Assembly: GCA_938020445.1 (NCBI GenBank)
Contig: CALIIC010000148.1
Location: 1-33,458 of the forward strand
Reading direction: 5' to 3'
DNA length: 33,458 nucleotides
From: an uncultured Flavobacteriaceae bacterium
GTDB lineage: Bacteria; Bacteroidota; Bacteroidia; Flavobacteriales; Flavobacteriaceae
Below, piece after piece: positions 15,056 through 24,553 of this stretch. The notes below the pieces were generated by a model that was not told where the DNA came from, ran no database searches, and saw only the letters and a program-made list of their open reading frames with translations. The translations under genes were made by a program, and so were the position numbers. Numbering within the stretch: position 1 is the stretch's first letter; each line of letters starts with the position of its first letter.

Positions 15056-16869
15056 CGGTCTATATTTTGCCCATTTTCAGAAAGCTTGCGTTCCAATTCG
15101 GCTTGAAATTCTTCCATTACAGGTTTTACCGTGCTTTCCGGAAGATCGGCGATTTTGATATACATCAAACCGTCGACTGAATTATTGAACAGTGGATCTA
15201 CATTAAACGCGACTACTTTGGCGTTCTGCTTAATGTATTTTTTGATCAATACGGGCAAACGCAGGCTTCCCGGTTCTACCTCATCGATCAACCTATCAAA
15301 CTTGTTTAGGTCGGCCTGGGTCTCATCAAAAACGAATTCCTTGTCGGCATCCTTAAGTTTCACCTTGAACTCCTTTTTCGGCCGAACGTACTGCGCCACA
15401 TATGGATCCCAATAATTACTTTTCATAAACTCGATCATCAATGACTTTGAGAACTTCGAGAACTGGTTGCTAATACTTACCCCGCCGATCAGGTATTTAT
15501 GCTCCGGATGGCGCAGCGTCGTATGCACGATTCCCTTCCATAGCAAAAACAATGGCATGGGTTTCTGTTGGTACTCTTTTATGATATAAGCCCTTCCCAT
15601 TTCAATCGATTGGCGCATCATCCCAAACAGTTCGGGTTCAAAACGAAAAAGATCTTGAAGGTAAAAACCGTCGATTCCATATTTCGCAAAAATCTCGGAG
15701 CCCAATCCCATACGGTAAGCGCCGGCAATGACCTTTGCCTGATTGTCCCAAAGGAACATATGATGATAGTAGGCATCGAATTTGTCAATGTCAGTAGAAT
15801 TATTGGTGCCTTCGCCGATCGCGCGAAACGTAATCTCACGTTGTCTTCCAATTTCTTTAAGGGTAAAAGGCATTTCGCTTGCTGGGGCTAAAAACACTTC
15901 GTAGTTTTTGCTCTGCAGCATTCTTCTGTCTTTCTCGATCAGTTTTTCTATCTCGCCCTGAATGACCTCCGTTCGAACCGCCGTTGCGATTTTACGAGGT
16001 TGTTTGGGAATTTTTAAGGTAGTCGGTATTTGATCGATCAAACGCTCTTTTTGATAGGCATTCGAAAGTATATACGTTTTTTTTCTCAATAGCTCGCCAT
16101 ACTCCTCCAAACTACCCTGTTCTTCCTGCGTAGCTACGGAAATAGGTTGCCCAATACGCACCCTAATAGGCCTATTGCGCTGCGTATACACTTCGGAAGG
16201 CAACTTGGCAGTTCTAAAAATGCCACTAATTCTCGCCAAACGGTAAAAGAGTTTACTATTTCTCGCATGAAAGTAAATAGGCACCACGGGCACCTTGGCA
16301 TTGCGAATCATCTTAATAGCGGTCTCTTCCCAGGCTTTGTCCACAATATTCTTTCCCTCCTTACTGGTAGAGACTTCCCCAGCCGGAAAAATACCCATGG
16401 GATGACCGTCTCTTAAATGCGACATGGCTTGCTTAAAACCGCCAATGCTGCTCTTTGCGTCCTTACGATCTTCGAACGGGTTCACCGGAAATAGATACGG
16501 CGCCAAGGGTGCAAAGCGCTCCAATAAAAAATTGGCCATTACCTTGTAATCGGAACGATGCTTTATGAGCAGTTTTAAAAGAACGATCCCGTCCATTCCT
16601 CCAAGAGGATGGTTGCTAATGGTGATATATGGGCCCTCTTTGGGAAGTCGTTTTAGTTCGTCGCTGTGAATCTCATAATCGATTTCATACTTGTCGAGGA
16701 CCGCATCTAAAAAATCCTCCCCTTCCAAATGACTCATCTCATCATACTCCCGCGACATACGGGAAATTTTTGTGACCTTGAATAAGATCCATGCCAGGAA
16801 AGTACCAATAAACCCGAACTTGTCAAGATTTATGGCTTTTGCCACTTCTTTGGCGGTCACTAAACCCAT
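15052..16869 (-). CDS. Bifunctional O-/N-acyltransferase, OlsF-like (aminolipid synthesis)
   Basis: 605-aa two-domain enzyme. Residues ~60-260 form a PlsC-like lysophospholipid acyltransferase with NHPLGGMD (H87 and D93, five residues between them rather than the usual four), FPAGE at 161-165 and a VPVVPIYF block IV. Residues ~330-600 form an OlsB/hemolysin-like N-acyltransferase, with IGEGTNNSTDIDKFDAYYHH and KVIAGAYRMG. The order matches OlsF, which makes ornithine lipid in two acylation steps. In Bacteroidota related enzymes also make glycine lipids, so the head group is open. It would act at the inner face of the cytoplasmic membrane. It lies 87 nt downstream of lysC on the same strand. 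Confidence 0.85.
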   Translation of the reverse strand: MGLVTAKEVAKAINLDKFGFIGTFLAWILFKVTKISRMSREYDEMSHLEGEDFLDAVLDKYEIDYEIHSDELKRLPKEGPYITISNHPLGGMDGIVLLKLLIKHRSDYKVMANFLLERFAPLAPYLFPVNPFEDRKDAKSSIGGFKQAMSHLRDGHPMGIFPAGEVSTSKEGKNIVDKAWEETAIKMIRNAKVPVVPIYFHARNSKLFYRLARISGIFRTAKLPSEVYTQRNRPIRVRIGQPISVATQEEQGSLEEYGELLRKKTYILSNAYQKERLIDQIPTTLKIPKQPRKIATAVRTEVIQGEIEKLIEKDRRMLQSKNYEVFLAPASEMPFTLKEIGRQREITFRAIGEGTNNSTDIDKFDAYYHHMFLWDNQAKVIAGAYRMGLGSEIFAKYGIDGFYLQDLFRFEPELFGMMRQSIEMGRAYIIKEYQQKPMPLFLLWKGIVHTTLRHPEHKYLIGGVSISNQFSKFSKSLMIEFMKSNYWDPYVAQYVRPKKEFKVKLKDADKEFVFDETQADLNKFDRLIDEVEPGSLRLPVLIKKYIKQNAKVVAFNVDPLFNNSVDGLMYIKIADLPESTVKPVMEEFQAELERKLSENGQNIDR

Positions 16870-16956
16870 ATATTCAATAATTTAGGAAGCCGCTAAGATA
16901 GGAAAAACGTTACAGGTCGACCTTATTTTAACATTGCTAAAAAAGCACTATATTGC

Positions 16957-18207
16957 CTATTTGACAACCAGTTGTAAGGTCTCCTTGCCTCTTTGCTCAA
17001 GCAGAACCTCACGCCCATTCTGAAGCGATGAAACGGCAGCTTCGTTAAAATGACGAATGGTGTAAAGCGAAACACCTTCATGACAAACAAGTTTGAACCT
17101 ACTTTTAAGTAAATTCAAGAGCTCATCCAACCTGCCAAATTTATTATCCACACATACTGAAAAACTGATCGCTGAATTTTGAATCAAGTCGACCTTCATC
17201 TTATGCTGGTGAAACAATTTAAAAAGTTCGCTGATACTATCCTCCACAATAAAGGAAAAGTCAAGCGACGATAATTTTAGCAATACTTGGTTCTTCTTCA
17301 CTATAAAGCAAGGCACATTCGGCTCGATACCAGATCCCTTACCAACCGTAGTACCCGCATCTTTCGGCTGTATGAACGATTTTACATGCAAGGGAATCTC
17401 TTTCCCTTGCAAAGGTTGCAATGTCTTTGGGTGAATAACCGAGGCGCCGTAAAACGCCAGTTCAATTGCCTCGCGATACGAAATTTTATGTAATAGTTGT
17501 GTTTCCTCGAAGTATCGGGGGTCTGCATTCAAGACGCCCGGAACATCTTTCCAAATAGTAACCGAATTGGCATTGAGACAATAGGCTAAAATTGCGGCAG
17601 AATAATCAGACCCCTCTCTCCCGAGCGTGGTGGTAAAATTATTATCGTCACTACCTAAAAAGCCCTGGGTAATATAGAGCTGTGATTTATCGATCCCTTC
17701 GCCAACATTCTGTTGGGTCTTTTCCCAATTCACCGCCACATCGCGATAACTGTTATCTGTTTTAATAAAGTCACGAACATCGAGCCACGTATTGCCTATC
17801 CCCACCTCGTTCAAATAGGCACTAATGATCGTAGTCGAAATAAGCTCTCCGTACCCCACGACCTGATCATATACAAAATTGTACTTAGGTGACTTGTTCC
17901 AGGCTAAAAAACCACTAACCTCATCTACCAACGTCTTGACTTTGGCAAAAACCGCATGGTTCTCATTTTCGAAAAGATCTTTCAAAATAACCCGGTGATA
18001 GGCGACCACGGCTTCAATCGCTGTCGTTACGGCGGCCTTATCGTTAAAATAGGCGTCGACCACCGCTTCCATGGCGTTGGTGATTTTTCCCATCGCCGAA
18101 ACGACCACTAAGGTATTTTCGTGACCGGTTTCCCGTAATACGCTTACCACATTTCTTACTGCTTCGGCATCTTTGACCGATGCTCCTCCAAACTTAAAAA
18201 CTCGCAT
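16957..18207 (-). CDS. lysC: Aspartate kinase, monofunctional
   Basis: 416-aa aspartokinase, first step of the lysine/threonine/methionine and diaminopimelate pathways. KFGGASV at 5-11 is the ATP-binding signature, TTLGREGSDYSAA at 193-205 the aspartate/ATP motif, and WKDVPGVLNADPR at 219-231 the third conserved block. The C-terminal ~110 residues form an ACT-type regulatory region, shortened compared with long aspartokinases, so feedback control may be reduced. The first residue of the signature is Lys as expected. It is 50 nt downstream of two GNAT genes on the same strand and 87 nt upstream of the acyltransferase, so one transcription unit is possible. Confidence 0.93.
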   Translation of the reverse strand: MRVFKFGGASVKDAEAVRNVVSVLRETGHENTLVVVSAMGKITNAMEAVVDAYFNDKAAVTTAIEAVVAYHRVILKDLFENENHAVFAKVKTLVDEVSGFLAWNKSPKYNFVYDQVVGYGELISTTIISAYLNEVGIGNTWLDVRDFIKTDNSYRDVAVNWEKTQQNVGEGIDKSQLYITQGFLGSDDNNFTTTLGREGSDYSAAILAYCLNANSVTIWKDVPGVLNADPRYFEETQLLHKISYREAIELAFYGASVIHPKTLQPLQGKEIPLHVKSFIQPKDAGTTVGKGSGIEPNVPCFIVKKNQVLLKLSSLDFSFIVEDSISELFKLFHQHKMKVDLIQNSAISFSVCVDNKFGRLDELLNLLKSRFKLVCHEGVSLYTIRHFNEAAVSSLQNGREVLLEQRGKETLQLVVK

Positions 18208-18256
18208 ATATACGCTAACTTAATTTTATATTATTTAAAAACACTTCAATGCTTTT

Positions 18257-18706
18257 CTACCCTATTTTGTGAAGTTCCCGTTCCATATGATACAAATCGA
18301 GCCCAGGCCCCCAAAAGTCTTTTTGGACCTTTATTAATTTGTAACCAAACTTCTCAAAAAAGCGATACGCCAGTTGAGAGGTTTGCACCACCAACTTTTG
18401 CAACATTGGATCTGCTTTAAAGACTCTTAAACAATGTTCCATCATAAGCTTTCCTAGGCCCGAACCACGCTGAGAAGGGTCAAAGAAAATCCAGCGTACC
18501 AGACCAATCCCGGTATCTTTTTCTGCCAAACAACCTGCGCCTCCCACGATTTCCCCCTTGTACTCAAACGTAAAATAACGTTCGCCTTCCTTCTCTAAAA
18601 AGGTCATAAAATCATCCACTTCACTTGGGTCAAAATAGGAGGGAACGTTTCGCTTTAAGATTTCAACCAATTTTGTCTTATCCCCTATTTCATAGCTCCG
18701 AATCAT
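18257..18706 (-). CDS. GNAT-family N-acetyltransferase
   Basis: 149-aa single-domain GNAT. The acetyl-CoA pyrophosphate loop is RGSGLG in DPSQRGSGLGKLMMEH (near residue 80). VVQTSQLAYRFFEKFGYK provides the C-terminal motif B with the YRFFEKFGY signature. The substrate is unknown. It is transcribed with the second GNAT (10-nt gap) and lysC. Confidence 0.85.
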   Translation of the reverse strand: MIRSYEIGDKTKLVEILKRNVPSYFDPSEVDDFMTFLEKEGERYFTFEYKGEIVGGAGCLAEKDTGIGLVRWIFFDPSQRGSGLGKLMMEHCLRVFKADPMLQKLVVQTSQLAYRFFEKFGYKLIKVQKDFWGPGLDLYHMERELHKIG

Positions 18707-18717
18707 CCCTTAAAAAA

Positions 18718-19197
18718 CTAATTGTTCTTTAAAAAGTGGGCCATGGCTTCTTCATTCAACTGTACCACATCCCAATCGCGCATCACCCGTGCTCCTTTCT
18801 TTTCATAAAACTGAATCGCGGGTTCGTTCCAATCCAATACTTCCCAACTAATTCGTTTTACCCCAGCACGATCACCGTATTTTACCACCTCCTTCAACAA
18901 AGCGTTTCCCAACCCACTTCCCCGCATCTTTTCGGTGACGATCAAATCTTCAAGATGTATAACCGGCCCCTTCCAGGTAGAATAACGGGGGTATATCACC
19001 GCCATTCCTACAATAGCCTTGTCGGCTTCCGCTACAAAACAATGAAACAAAGCTTGCGCTCCATAACCGGCCGCTACCAAATCATCAACCGTTACCTCCA
19101 CCGCATGGTCTTCTTTTTCAAAAGAAGCAAGTTCCTTGATCAAGTTCAGTACATGTGGCATATCTGCCGCATTGGCATCACGAATAGTATATTCCAT
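18718..19197 (-). CDS. GNAT of the spermidine/diamine acetyltransferase (SSAT-like) type
   Basis: 159-aa GNAT. IHLEDLIVTEKMRGSGLG (about 80-97) and SWEVLDWNEPAIQFYEKKGA (about 117-136) closely follow the SSAT/thialysine acetyltransferase layout, including the LEDxxV strand, RGxGxG loop and LDWNxxAxxxY signature. Polyamine or thialysine N-acetylation is therefore a fair guess, but not proven. It is the first gene of the leftward GNAT-GNAT-lysC group and is divergent from fbp, with a perfect -7 box upstream on the minus strand. Confidence 0.82.
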   Translation of the reverse strand: MEYTIRDANAADMPHVLNLIKELASFEKEDHAVEVTVDDLVAAGYGAQALFHCFVAEADKAIVGMAVIYPRYSTWKGPVIHLEDLIVTEKMRGSGLGNALLKEVVKYGDRAGVKRISWEVLDWNEPAIQFYEKKGARVMRDWDVVQLNEEAMAHFLKNN

Positions 19198-19216
19198 AAT
19201 TGTTACAAATAAAACA

Positions 19217-19224
19217 CAAAGTTA
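19217..19224 (-). promoter_or_regulatory. -7 box of the GNAT-GNAT-lysC group
   Basis: The minus strand reads TAACTTTG, matching TAnnTTTG, about 19 nt upstream of the SSAT-like ATG. No clear -33 TTG is present. Confidence 0.55.
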
Positions 19225-19276
19225 TAAATTTAAAAACGAAAGGTTAACGAAAACGTTTTAGTTTCACAAAATATCC

Positions 19277-19284
19277 GATATTTG
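19277..19284 (+). promoter_or_regulatory. Possible -7 box of fbp
   Basis: GATATTTG, one mismatch from TAnnTTTG, 24 nt upstream of the fbp ATG. The TTG at its end (19282) could extend the fbp frame, but promoter geometry favours the ATG at 19309. The box lies 52 nt from the minus-strand box, giving a compact divergent control region. Confidence 0.4.
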
Positions 19285-19308
19285 TGCCCAAATAAACAAC
19301 TATTCCCA

Positions 19309-20310
19309 ATGTTAAAAAGTAAGAATACCACCTTAGGTGAATATATCATTGAAAATCAGTCTTCATTTCAATATTCGTCAGGTGAATTGTCGAAATTGAT
19401 CAATGCCATTCGTTTAGCGGCAAAAGTCGTCAACCACGAGGTCAACAAAGCCGGATTGATCGATATTCTCGGAGCAGCCGGCGACACCAACATTCAGGGC
19501 GAAGACCAGCAAAAATTAGATGTACTGGCCAATGAAAAGTTCATTCAAACGCTCAAAAACAGGGAAATTGTTTGTGGCATCGCCTCTGAAGAAGAAGATG
19601 ACTTTATCAGTATCAATAGCAACGATGAACAACATAGAAACAAATACGTTGTCTTGATCGACCCCTTGGATGGTTCTTCGAATATTGATGTGAATGTCTC
19701 CGTAGGAACCATTTTCTCTATTTATAGGAGAATTACGCCCGAAGGCACCCCGGTTACCTTAGAAGATTTTCTGCAACCCGGCAGAAACCAAGTCGCGGCA
19801 GGCTATATTGTTTACGGCACCTCTACCATGCTGGTATATACCACGGGAGATGGAGTAAATGGCTTTACCCTAAACCCGGCTATTGGCACCTTCTACTTGT
19901 CCCATCCCAATATGGAATTTCCTGAAACCGGAAAGATTTACTCCGTAAACGAAGGCAATTACAACCATTTTCCGCAAGGCGTAAAAGACTATATCAAATA
20001 CTGCCAAAAAGAAGAAGATGACCGCCCCTATACTTCAAGATATATTGGTTCTTTGGTATCTGATTTTCATAGGAACATGATCAAAGGCGGTATTTATATG
20101 TACCCAAAAAGCAGTAAAGCCTCTAACGGAAAATTGCGCTTGTTATACGAATGCAACCCCATGGCGTTTTTGGCAGAACAGGCCAATGGCAAGGCAAGTG
20201 ATGGGCACACGGCGATCTTGGATTTACAACCGACCGAACTGCACCAACGGGTCCCTTTCTTTTGCGGTAGCATAAAAATGGTCGAAAAGGCAGAAGAGTT
20301 TATGAAATAA
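19309..20310 (+). CDS. fbp: Fructose-1,6-bisphosphatase class I
   Basis: 333 aa from the ATG at 19309. It dephosphorylates fructose-1,6-bisphosphate in gluconeogenesis. Metal and substrate sites are clear: EEE at 94-96, [10 protein letters not shown] at 118-127 (the class I signature), and [19 protein letters not shown] near residue 270 with the catalytic Lys/Arg and Glu residues. The length is that of the bacterial class I enzyme. It is the first gene right of the divergent region and ends at a shared terminator. Confidence 0.96.
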   Translation: MLKSKNTTLGEYIIENQSSFQYSSGELSKLINAIRLAAKVVNHEVNKAGLIDILGAAGDTNIQGEDQQKLDVLANEKFIQTLKNREIVCGIASEEEDDFISINSNDEQHRNKYVVLIDPLDGSSNIDVNVSVGTIFSIYRRITPEGTPVTLEDFLQPGRNQVAAGYIVYGTSTMLVYTTGDGVNGFTLNPAIGTFYLSHPNMEFPETGKIYSVNEGNYNHFPQGVKDYIKYCQKEEDDRPYTSRYIGSLVSDFHRNMIKGGIYMYPKSSKASNGKLRLLYECNPMAFLAEQANGKASDGHTAILDLQPTELHQRVPFFCGSIKMVEKAEEFMK

Positions 20311-20318
20311 GCATAAAA

Positions 20319-20344
20319 AAAGCGGCTCTGACAAGAACCGCTTT
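20319..20344. terminator. Bidirectional terminator between fbp and the TerB-like gene
   Basis: AAAGCGG (20319-20325) pairs with CCGCTTT (20338-20344); inside, TCT pairs with AGA around the loop gaca after one mismatch. On the minus strand the stem is followed by a T-run of seven, so it is a strong terminator for the TerB-like gene. For fbp the tail is poorer in T. It serves both convergent genes. Confidence 0.85.
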
Positions 20345-20367
20345 GTACACTATATCTAAAAACAGTC

Positions 20368-20799
20368 TTACCTGTTCATATTTTTAATTTCTTCTATGAA
20401 GTTATCTTCATCCACACCGGCATGAACCAATTTTAAGGCTTTATCCACTACATAGGAGACGTTCGATGGCGAAAAACCAAGTCCTACACCCAAACGCTCC
20501 AGCATGGCCGTCTGCCGTTCACCCAACTCACGATCCGCATATACCATACGCGCCAAATCATACAAGCGTTCCAAGCGACGGTCGTAATTAGAAGGTGGGT
20601 TTATGGGGTGCTCCATATAATCTTTCAGGGTCTTTTTATACTCCTCTTCCGAAATATCCAATTTACGGGCCAAGCGGTCTAAAAAAGCTTTTTCCTCTTC
20701 GGTAATTACCCCATCACTCATTGCAACGCGTACTATGGCGGCAAAATGATCTTGGTTTCGCTCTCTAAAACCACTATCGAACAAATCTAAAAACGACAT
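20368..20799 (-). CDS. TerB-like domain protein
   Basis: 143 aa from the ATG at 20799 (MSFLDLFDSG). The longer frame from a TTG at 20820 is rejected because the TTG is part of the promoter box. Two related helical segments contain MSDGVITEEEKAFLDRLA (about 27-44) and YADRELGERQTAMLERL (about 87-103), each with the acidic ADG/ADR-x-x-x-x-x-E pattern of the TerB/DjlA-N fold that binds metal. The family occurs in tellurite resistance and other membrane or phage defence settings, but a stand-alone copy has no assigned function. Confidence 0.75.
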   Translation of the reverse strand: MSFLDLFDSGFRERNQDHFAAIVRVAMSDGVITEEEKAFLDRLARKLDISEEEYKKTLKDYMEHPINPPSNYDRRLERLYDLARMVYADRELGERQTAMLERLGVGLGFSPSNVSYVVDKALKLVHAGVDEDNFIEEIKNMNR

Positions 20800-20817
20800 A
20801 TATCTTAATTTATTCGG

Positions 20818-20825
20818 CAAATATA
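20818..20825 (-). promoter_or_regulatory. -7 box of the TerB-like gene
   Basis: The minus strand reads TATATTTG, a perfect TAnnTTTG, 18 nt upstream of the ATG at 20799. Confidence 0.6.
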
Positions 20826-21040
20826 ATTTTTTTGAGGGTCATATTCGCGCTTCCATTTGATTATTTTGTCGTTCCCCATTGCCCGATGATGATCGGGAAA
20901 TGGGTCGCGCTATCCGCTACAAATCCTCCCCACAAAAAGTGGCTCCGGGTTTTTCGCTCCTATCCCTAACGCGCAGTCCGAATCGGCCCAAAAGAAGTCA
21001 GATATTGACTAACTTTCCAGCGCCATTTGAAATAGCACCA
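20826..21040 (+). other. Divergent spacer between the TerB-like gene and helicase
   Basis: 215 nt. The helicase frame is open back to an ATG at 20879, but those 54 extra residues show no conserved helicase feature. I see only poor -7 matches for the helicase, at 20861-20868 (TTATTTTG) and 21010-21017 (TAACTTTC). No RNA gene is evident. Confidence 0.4.
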
Positions 21041-23509
21041 ATGACCAGGGAAGAACTCTACGAAATAGCACAAGATTGGTTTCGACAACAAGACTGGAAA
21101 CCGTTCCCCTTCCAAAAACATACGTGGAAAGCCTTTCTACAGGGCAAGAACGGCCTTTTGAACGCCCCTACCGGCAGTGGTAAAACCTATGCACTCTGGT
21201 TCCCGATCGTCCTAAGCTACATTAAAAAAAACCCGGAGTATCAAAGCAAGCATAAAAAAGGACTCAAAGCTATTTGGATCACCCCTTTGCGTGCCCTTTC
21301 ACAAGAAATAAAGCAATCGGCCGAACGGGTCACTGCCGATTTGGGCACCCAAATGACCGTAGGCATTCGCAGTGGGGACACCAGCACCAAAGAACGGGCC
21401 CAACAAAAAAGGCAGATGCCCGATTTACTGATCACCACTCCGGAAAGTCTGCAATTGTTACTTGCCTCAAAAGGATATGACAAAACCTTTAAGGACTGTA
21501 TGGCCATCGTGGTTGATGAATGGCATGAACTTTTGGGAACAAAAAGGGGTGTTCAGATGGAGTTGGGCCTTTCCCGTCTAAAAACGGTCGCAAAAGCGCT
21601 TCGCATATGGGGTATCTCTGCCACTATAGGCAATTTGGAAGAGGCGCGACAGGTACTATTGGGCCCAAATTCCAACGCGCTGCAAAACTCCGTCATGATC
21701 AAGGCCAATATCCGTAAAAAAATTACGGTCAAAAGTATGATCCCCAAAGAGATGGAGACCTTTCCCTGGCGTGGACATTTGGGCATTCGGTTGTTGGAAG
21801 ATACCATTCCGATCATTAACAAAAGTAAGACCACCCTGTTGTTCACCAATACGCGAAGCCAATGTGAAATCTGGTTTCAAAAAATATTGGAAAAACATCC
21901 CGAATACGCCGGTGAACTTGCCATGCACCATGGCAGCATCAATAAAGAAACACGCCTATGGGTAGAACAGGCGATCCGCAATGAAAGCCTTACCGCCGTC
22001 GTCTGTACATCAAGCCTAGATCTAGGGGTCGACTTCGCCCCTGTAGAGACGGTTGTTCAAATTGGGGGTCCCAAGGGAATTGCCCGTTTCTTGCAACGCG
22101 CAGGAAGAAGTGGGCATCGCCCCGGAAAAGAAAGTGTCATTTACTTTCTCCCCACCCATGCCATAGAGCTCATTGAAGCCTCGGCCCTACAGCAAGCGGT
22201 CAAACAACAGGCGGTAGAAGATCGCATGCCCTATCTCAATAGCTTTGATGTATTGTTGCAATACCTAACGACCCTGGCCGTATCAGATGGTTTTTATCCA
22301 GAGGAGATATTTTATGAGATCAAAGAAACCTTTTGCTACCAGGCAATCACCGAAGACCAATGGCAGTGGCTCCTAAACTTTTTGGTCATGGGCAGCCAAA
22401 GTCTACAGAGTTACGACGAATATAAAAAGGTCGATGTGGAGGAAGATGGCCGTTTTAAGGTAACGAATCGCGGGGTCGCAATGCGCCACCGTTTTCAAAT
22501 CGGTACGATTGTCGGCGATGCCAACCTCACCGTACGCTATCAAAGAGGGGGATACATTGGTACGATCGAAGAGTATTTCATCTCCAAACTGGTACCTGGA
22601 GATGTTTTCACCTTTGCTGGGCGCAATCTAGAGTTCATTCGTATCAAGGAAATGCAGGTACACGTGCGCAATTCAAAAAAGAAAACAAACAAGGTTCCCA
22701 GTTGGATGGGCGGGCGCCTTACCCTATCGGCACAGATGTCCGAACTTTTGCGCAACGAACTCTATACGGCCGATAAACCTCTTAAAGACCAGTCGATAGA
22801 AATACGATCACTGGCACACATTTTTGAGCGGCAACGTCTAGAGAGTCTTGTTCCAAAACCGGATCAGTTTTTAATTGAAAGTTTTAAGACCCAGGATGGA
22901 TATCACTATATTTTTTATCCCTTCGAAGGCAGGTTTGTACATGAAGCTATGGGCAGCTTATTGGGGTATCGCATTAGTTTGTTATCTCCCATTACTTTTT
23001 CCTTGGCCTTCAATGACTATGGCTTTGAACTCTTATCCGATCAAGAACTCGATATGCAACAGGTACTCGACAATAATTTGTTCACCACCGATTATATGTT
23101 AGACGACCTTCAAAAAAGTCTCAACGCTACCGAAATGGCACGTCGCAAATTTCGGGATATTGCCGTCATCAGCGGACTCGTATTCACAGGCTATCCTGAA
23201 AAAGGAGTGAAAATGAAACACTTACAGAGCAGTTCACAACTCCTTTTCAATGTATTTCGCGACTACGAAGGGGATAACCTCTTATTTCAACAAGCCTTTC
23301 GAGAAACCTTTGAACACCAATTAGAAGAAGGCCGCCTGCGCTTGTCATTGGAACGGATCGCCACACAGGAAATTATTTGGAAAGCATGTAAAGAACCTAC
23401 CCCATTTTCCTTTCCTTTGATTACCGACCGTATGAGCCGTGAAAAACTCTCTAGCGAAAAACTGGCGGACCGTATCAAACGAATGGCGGCCTTGTTGAGC
23501 AAAAGATAG
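21041..23509 (+). CDS. Ligase-associated DEXH-box helicase (Lhr-like)
   Basis: 822 aa from the ATG at 21041 (MTREELYEIA). Superfamily 2 helicase: Q-like PFPFQKHTW, Walker A APTGSGKT at 42-49, TPLRALSQEI (Ia), Walker B VVDEWHEL with DEWH at 159-162, SATIGN (III), TSSLDLGVDF (V) and QRAGRSGHRPG (VI). A long C-terminal Lhr-type winged-helix and beta region follows. Length and order match the helicase of the bacterial ligase-associated DNA damage response set, normally found with an ATP-dependent ligase, a nuclease and PdeM. Here only PdeM is nearby (26321). A longer frame from 20879 exists but adds unconserved residues. Confidence 0.9.
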   Translation: MTREELYEIAQDWFRQQDWKPFPFQKHTWKAFLQGKNGLLNAPTGSGKTYALWFPIVLSYIKKNPEYQSKHKKGLKAIWITPLRALSQEIKQSAERVTADLGTQMTVGIRSGDTSTKERAQQKRQMPDLLITTPESLQLLLASKGYDKTFKDCMAIVVDEWHELLGTKRGVQMELGLSRLKTVAKALRIWGISATIGNLEEARQVLLGPNSNALQNSVMIKANIRKKITVKSMIPKEMETFPWRGHLGIRLLEDTIPIINKSKTTLLFTNTRSQCEIWFQKILEKHPEYAGELAMHHGSINKETRLWVEQAIRNESLTAVVCTSSLDLGVDFAPVETVVQIGGPKGIARFLQRAGRSGHRPGKESVIYFLPTHAIELIEASALQQAVKQQAVEDRMPYLNSFDVLLQYLTTLAVSDGFYPEEIFYEIKETFCYQAITEDQWQWLLNFLVMGSQSLQSYDEYKKVDVEEDGRFKVTNRGVAMRHRFQIGTIVGDANLTVRYQRGGYIGTIEEYFISKLVPGDVFTFAGRNLEFIRIKEMQVHVRNSKKKTNKVPSWMGGRLTLSAQMSELLRNELYTADKPLKDQSIEIRSLAHIFERQRLESLVPKPDQFLIESFKTQDGYHYIFYPFEGRFVHEAMGSLLGYRISLLSPITFSLAFNDYGFELLSDQELDMQQVLDNNLFTTDYMLDDLQKSLNATEMARRKFRDIAVISGLVFTGYPEKGVKMKHLQSSSQLLFNVFRDYEGDNLLFQQAFRETFEHQLEEGRLRLSLERIATQEIIWKACKEPTPFSFPLITDRMSREKLSSEKLADRIKRMAALLSKR

Positions 23510-23527
23510 TAGTTAGCAAGAATCGGG

Positions 23528-23558
23528 TTTTCAAGCGAGCCTTCCTGAGCTATTTTTG
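23528..23558 (+). promoter_or_regulatory. Promoter of the ada-like gene
   Basis: TATTTTTG at 23551-23558 matches TAnnTTTG, with a TTTT-type -33 at 23528-23531 and a 19-nt spacer. It lies between the helicase stop and the ATG at 23578, so the alkylation genes have their own start of transcription. Confidence 0.55.
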
Positions 23559-23577
23559 CTTCGTAACATAGAAAAAC

Positions 23578-24420
23578 ATGACACAGCAAGAACAACTAAA
23601 TTACGAGCGGATCGCCGAGGCTATCACCTATTTAAAAACGAACTTCAAAGAGCAACCCTCTTTACATCAAATCGCAGAGCAAGTGCATTTGAGTCCGTTT
23701 CATTTCCAGCGCCTGTTCACCGATTGGGCCGGGGTAAGCCCTAAAAAATTTATGCAGTATTTGAGTTTGGAATATGCAAAACAGCTGCTAAAACAAAAAA
23801 AGACAACGCTATTTGAAACCGCTTACCAAACCGGACTTTCAGGATCAAGTAGGTTGCACGATCTTTTTGTAAACATTGAAGGGATGACCCCTGGGGAATA
23901 TAAAAATGGGGGTGCCAACCTGCGTATTAACTACAGTTTTGCGGAAAGTCCTTTTGGCCATATCATTGTGGCCTCCACCCAGAAGGGGGTATGCCATCTC
24001 GCTTTCTGTCAGCACAAGCAAAAAGCCGTTCAAACACTAAAAGAGCGCTTTCCGCAAGCAGCCTATACCGAAATGGTAGATAGCATACAACAAGAAGCCT
24101 TGTTCATCTTTCAGCATGATTGGAGCAAAATGGGACAAATAAAACTGCATTTGACCGGCACCCCTTTTCAATTAAAAGTGTGGGAAGCGCTCTTAAGGAT
24201 TCCGTTGGGCGACCTAAGCTCTTATGGCAACATTGCGACAGCCATTGGCAAGCCGAAAGCAGCAAGGGCCATCGGCACCGCAATAGGAAGCAATCCCGTG
24301 GCATATCTAATACCATGTCACCGTGTCATTCAAGCTTCTGGCAATACCGGTGGCTATATGTGGGGAAGCACCCGAAAATCTGCAATAATTGGCTGGGAAG
24401 CCGCCAAAACGGCCAGTTGA
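23578..24420 (+). CDS. AraC-type HTH / methylated-DNA--protein-cysteine methyltransferase fusion
   Basis: 280-aa Ada-like protein without the N-terminal metal-binding domain. Residues ~8-108 form the double-HTH AraC domain (SLHQIAEQVHLSPFHFQRLF, then LSGSSRLHDLFV and GMTPGEYKNGG). Residues ~120-275 form the O6-alkylguanine methyltransferase domain, with the acceptor cysteine C247 in IPCHRV and the Arg finger KAARAIG at 227-233. It removes alkyl groups from O6-guanine irreversibly. Without N-Ada, the phosphotriester-driven switch of E. coli Ada is missing from this chain. A small Ada-type metal-binding protein is encoded 1.6 kb downstream in the same direction. Confidence 0.92.
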   Translation: MTQQEQLNYERIAEAITYLKTNFKEQPSLHQIAEQVHLSPFHFQRLFTDWAGVSPKKFMQYLSLEYAKQLLKQKKTTLFETAYQTGLSGSSRLHDLFVNIEGMTPGEYKNGGANLRINYSFAESPFGHIIVASTQKGVCHLAFCQHKQKAVQTLKERFPQAAYTEMVDSIQQEALFIFQHDWSKMGQIKLHLTGTPFQLKVWEALLRIPLGDLSSYGNIATAIGKPKAARAIGTAIGSNPVAYLIPCHRVIQASGNTGGYMWGSTRKSAIIGWEAAKTAS

Positions 24421-24553
24421 CCTTCCAAAAAACCGTTCGAATACGCTTTACGGCGCACTCCGCCTAAGACCAAAACACACCCTTTTATAAAAATGAATGG
24501 AATGCCCCTTTTGGAAGAAGGTAGCGCATATCCTACACCCTTAAAACAACCAT

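Noticed and set aside
18736..19212. 158-codon plus-strand ORF opposite the SSAT-like GNAT
   Set aside because: The minus strand carries the full GNAT motifs; the plus frame has none.
20879..21040. N-terminal extension of the helicase to the ATG at 20879
   Set aside because: The 54 added residues have no helicase feature and a low-quality composition; the ATG at 21041 gives the family length.
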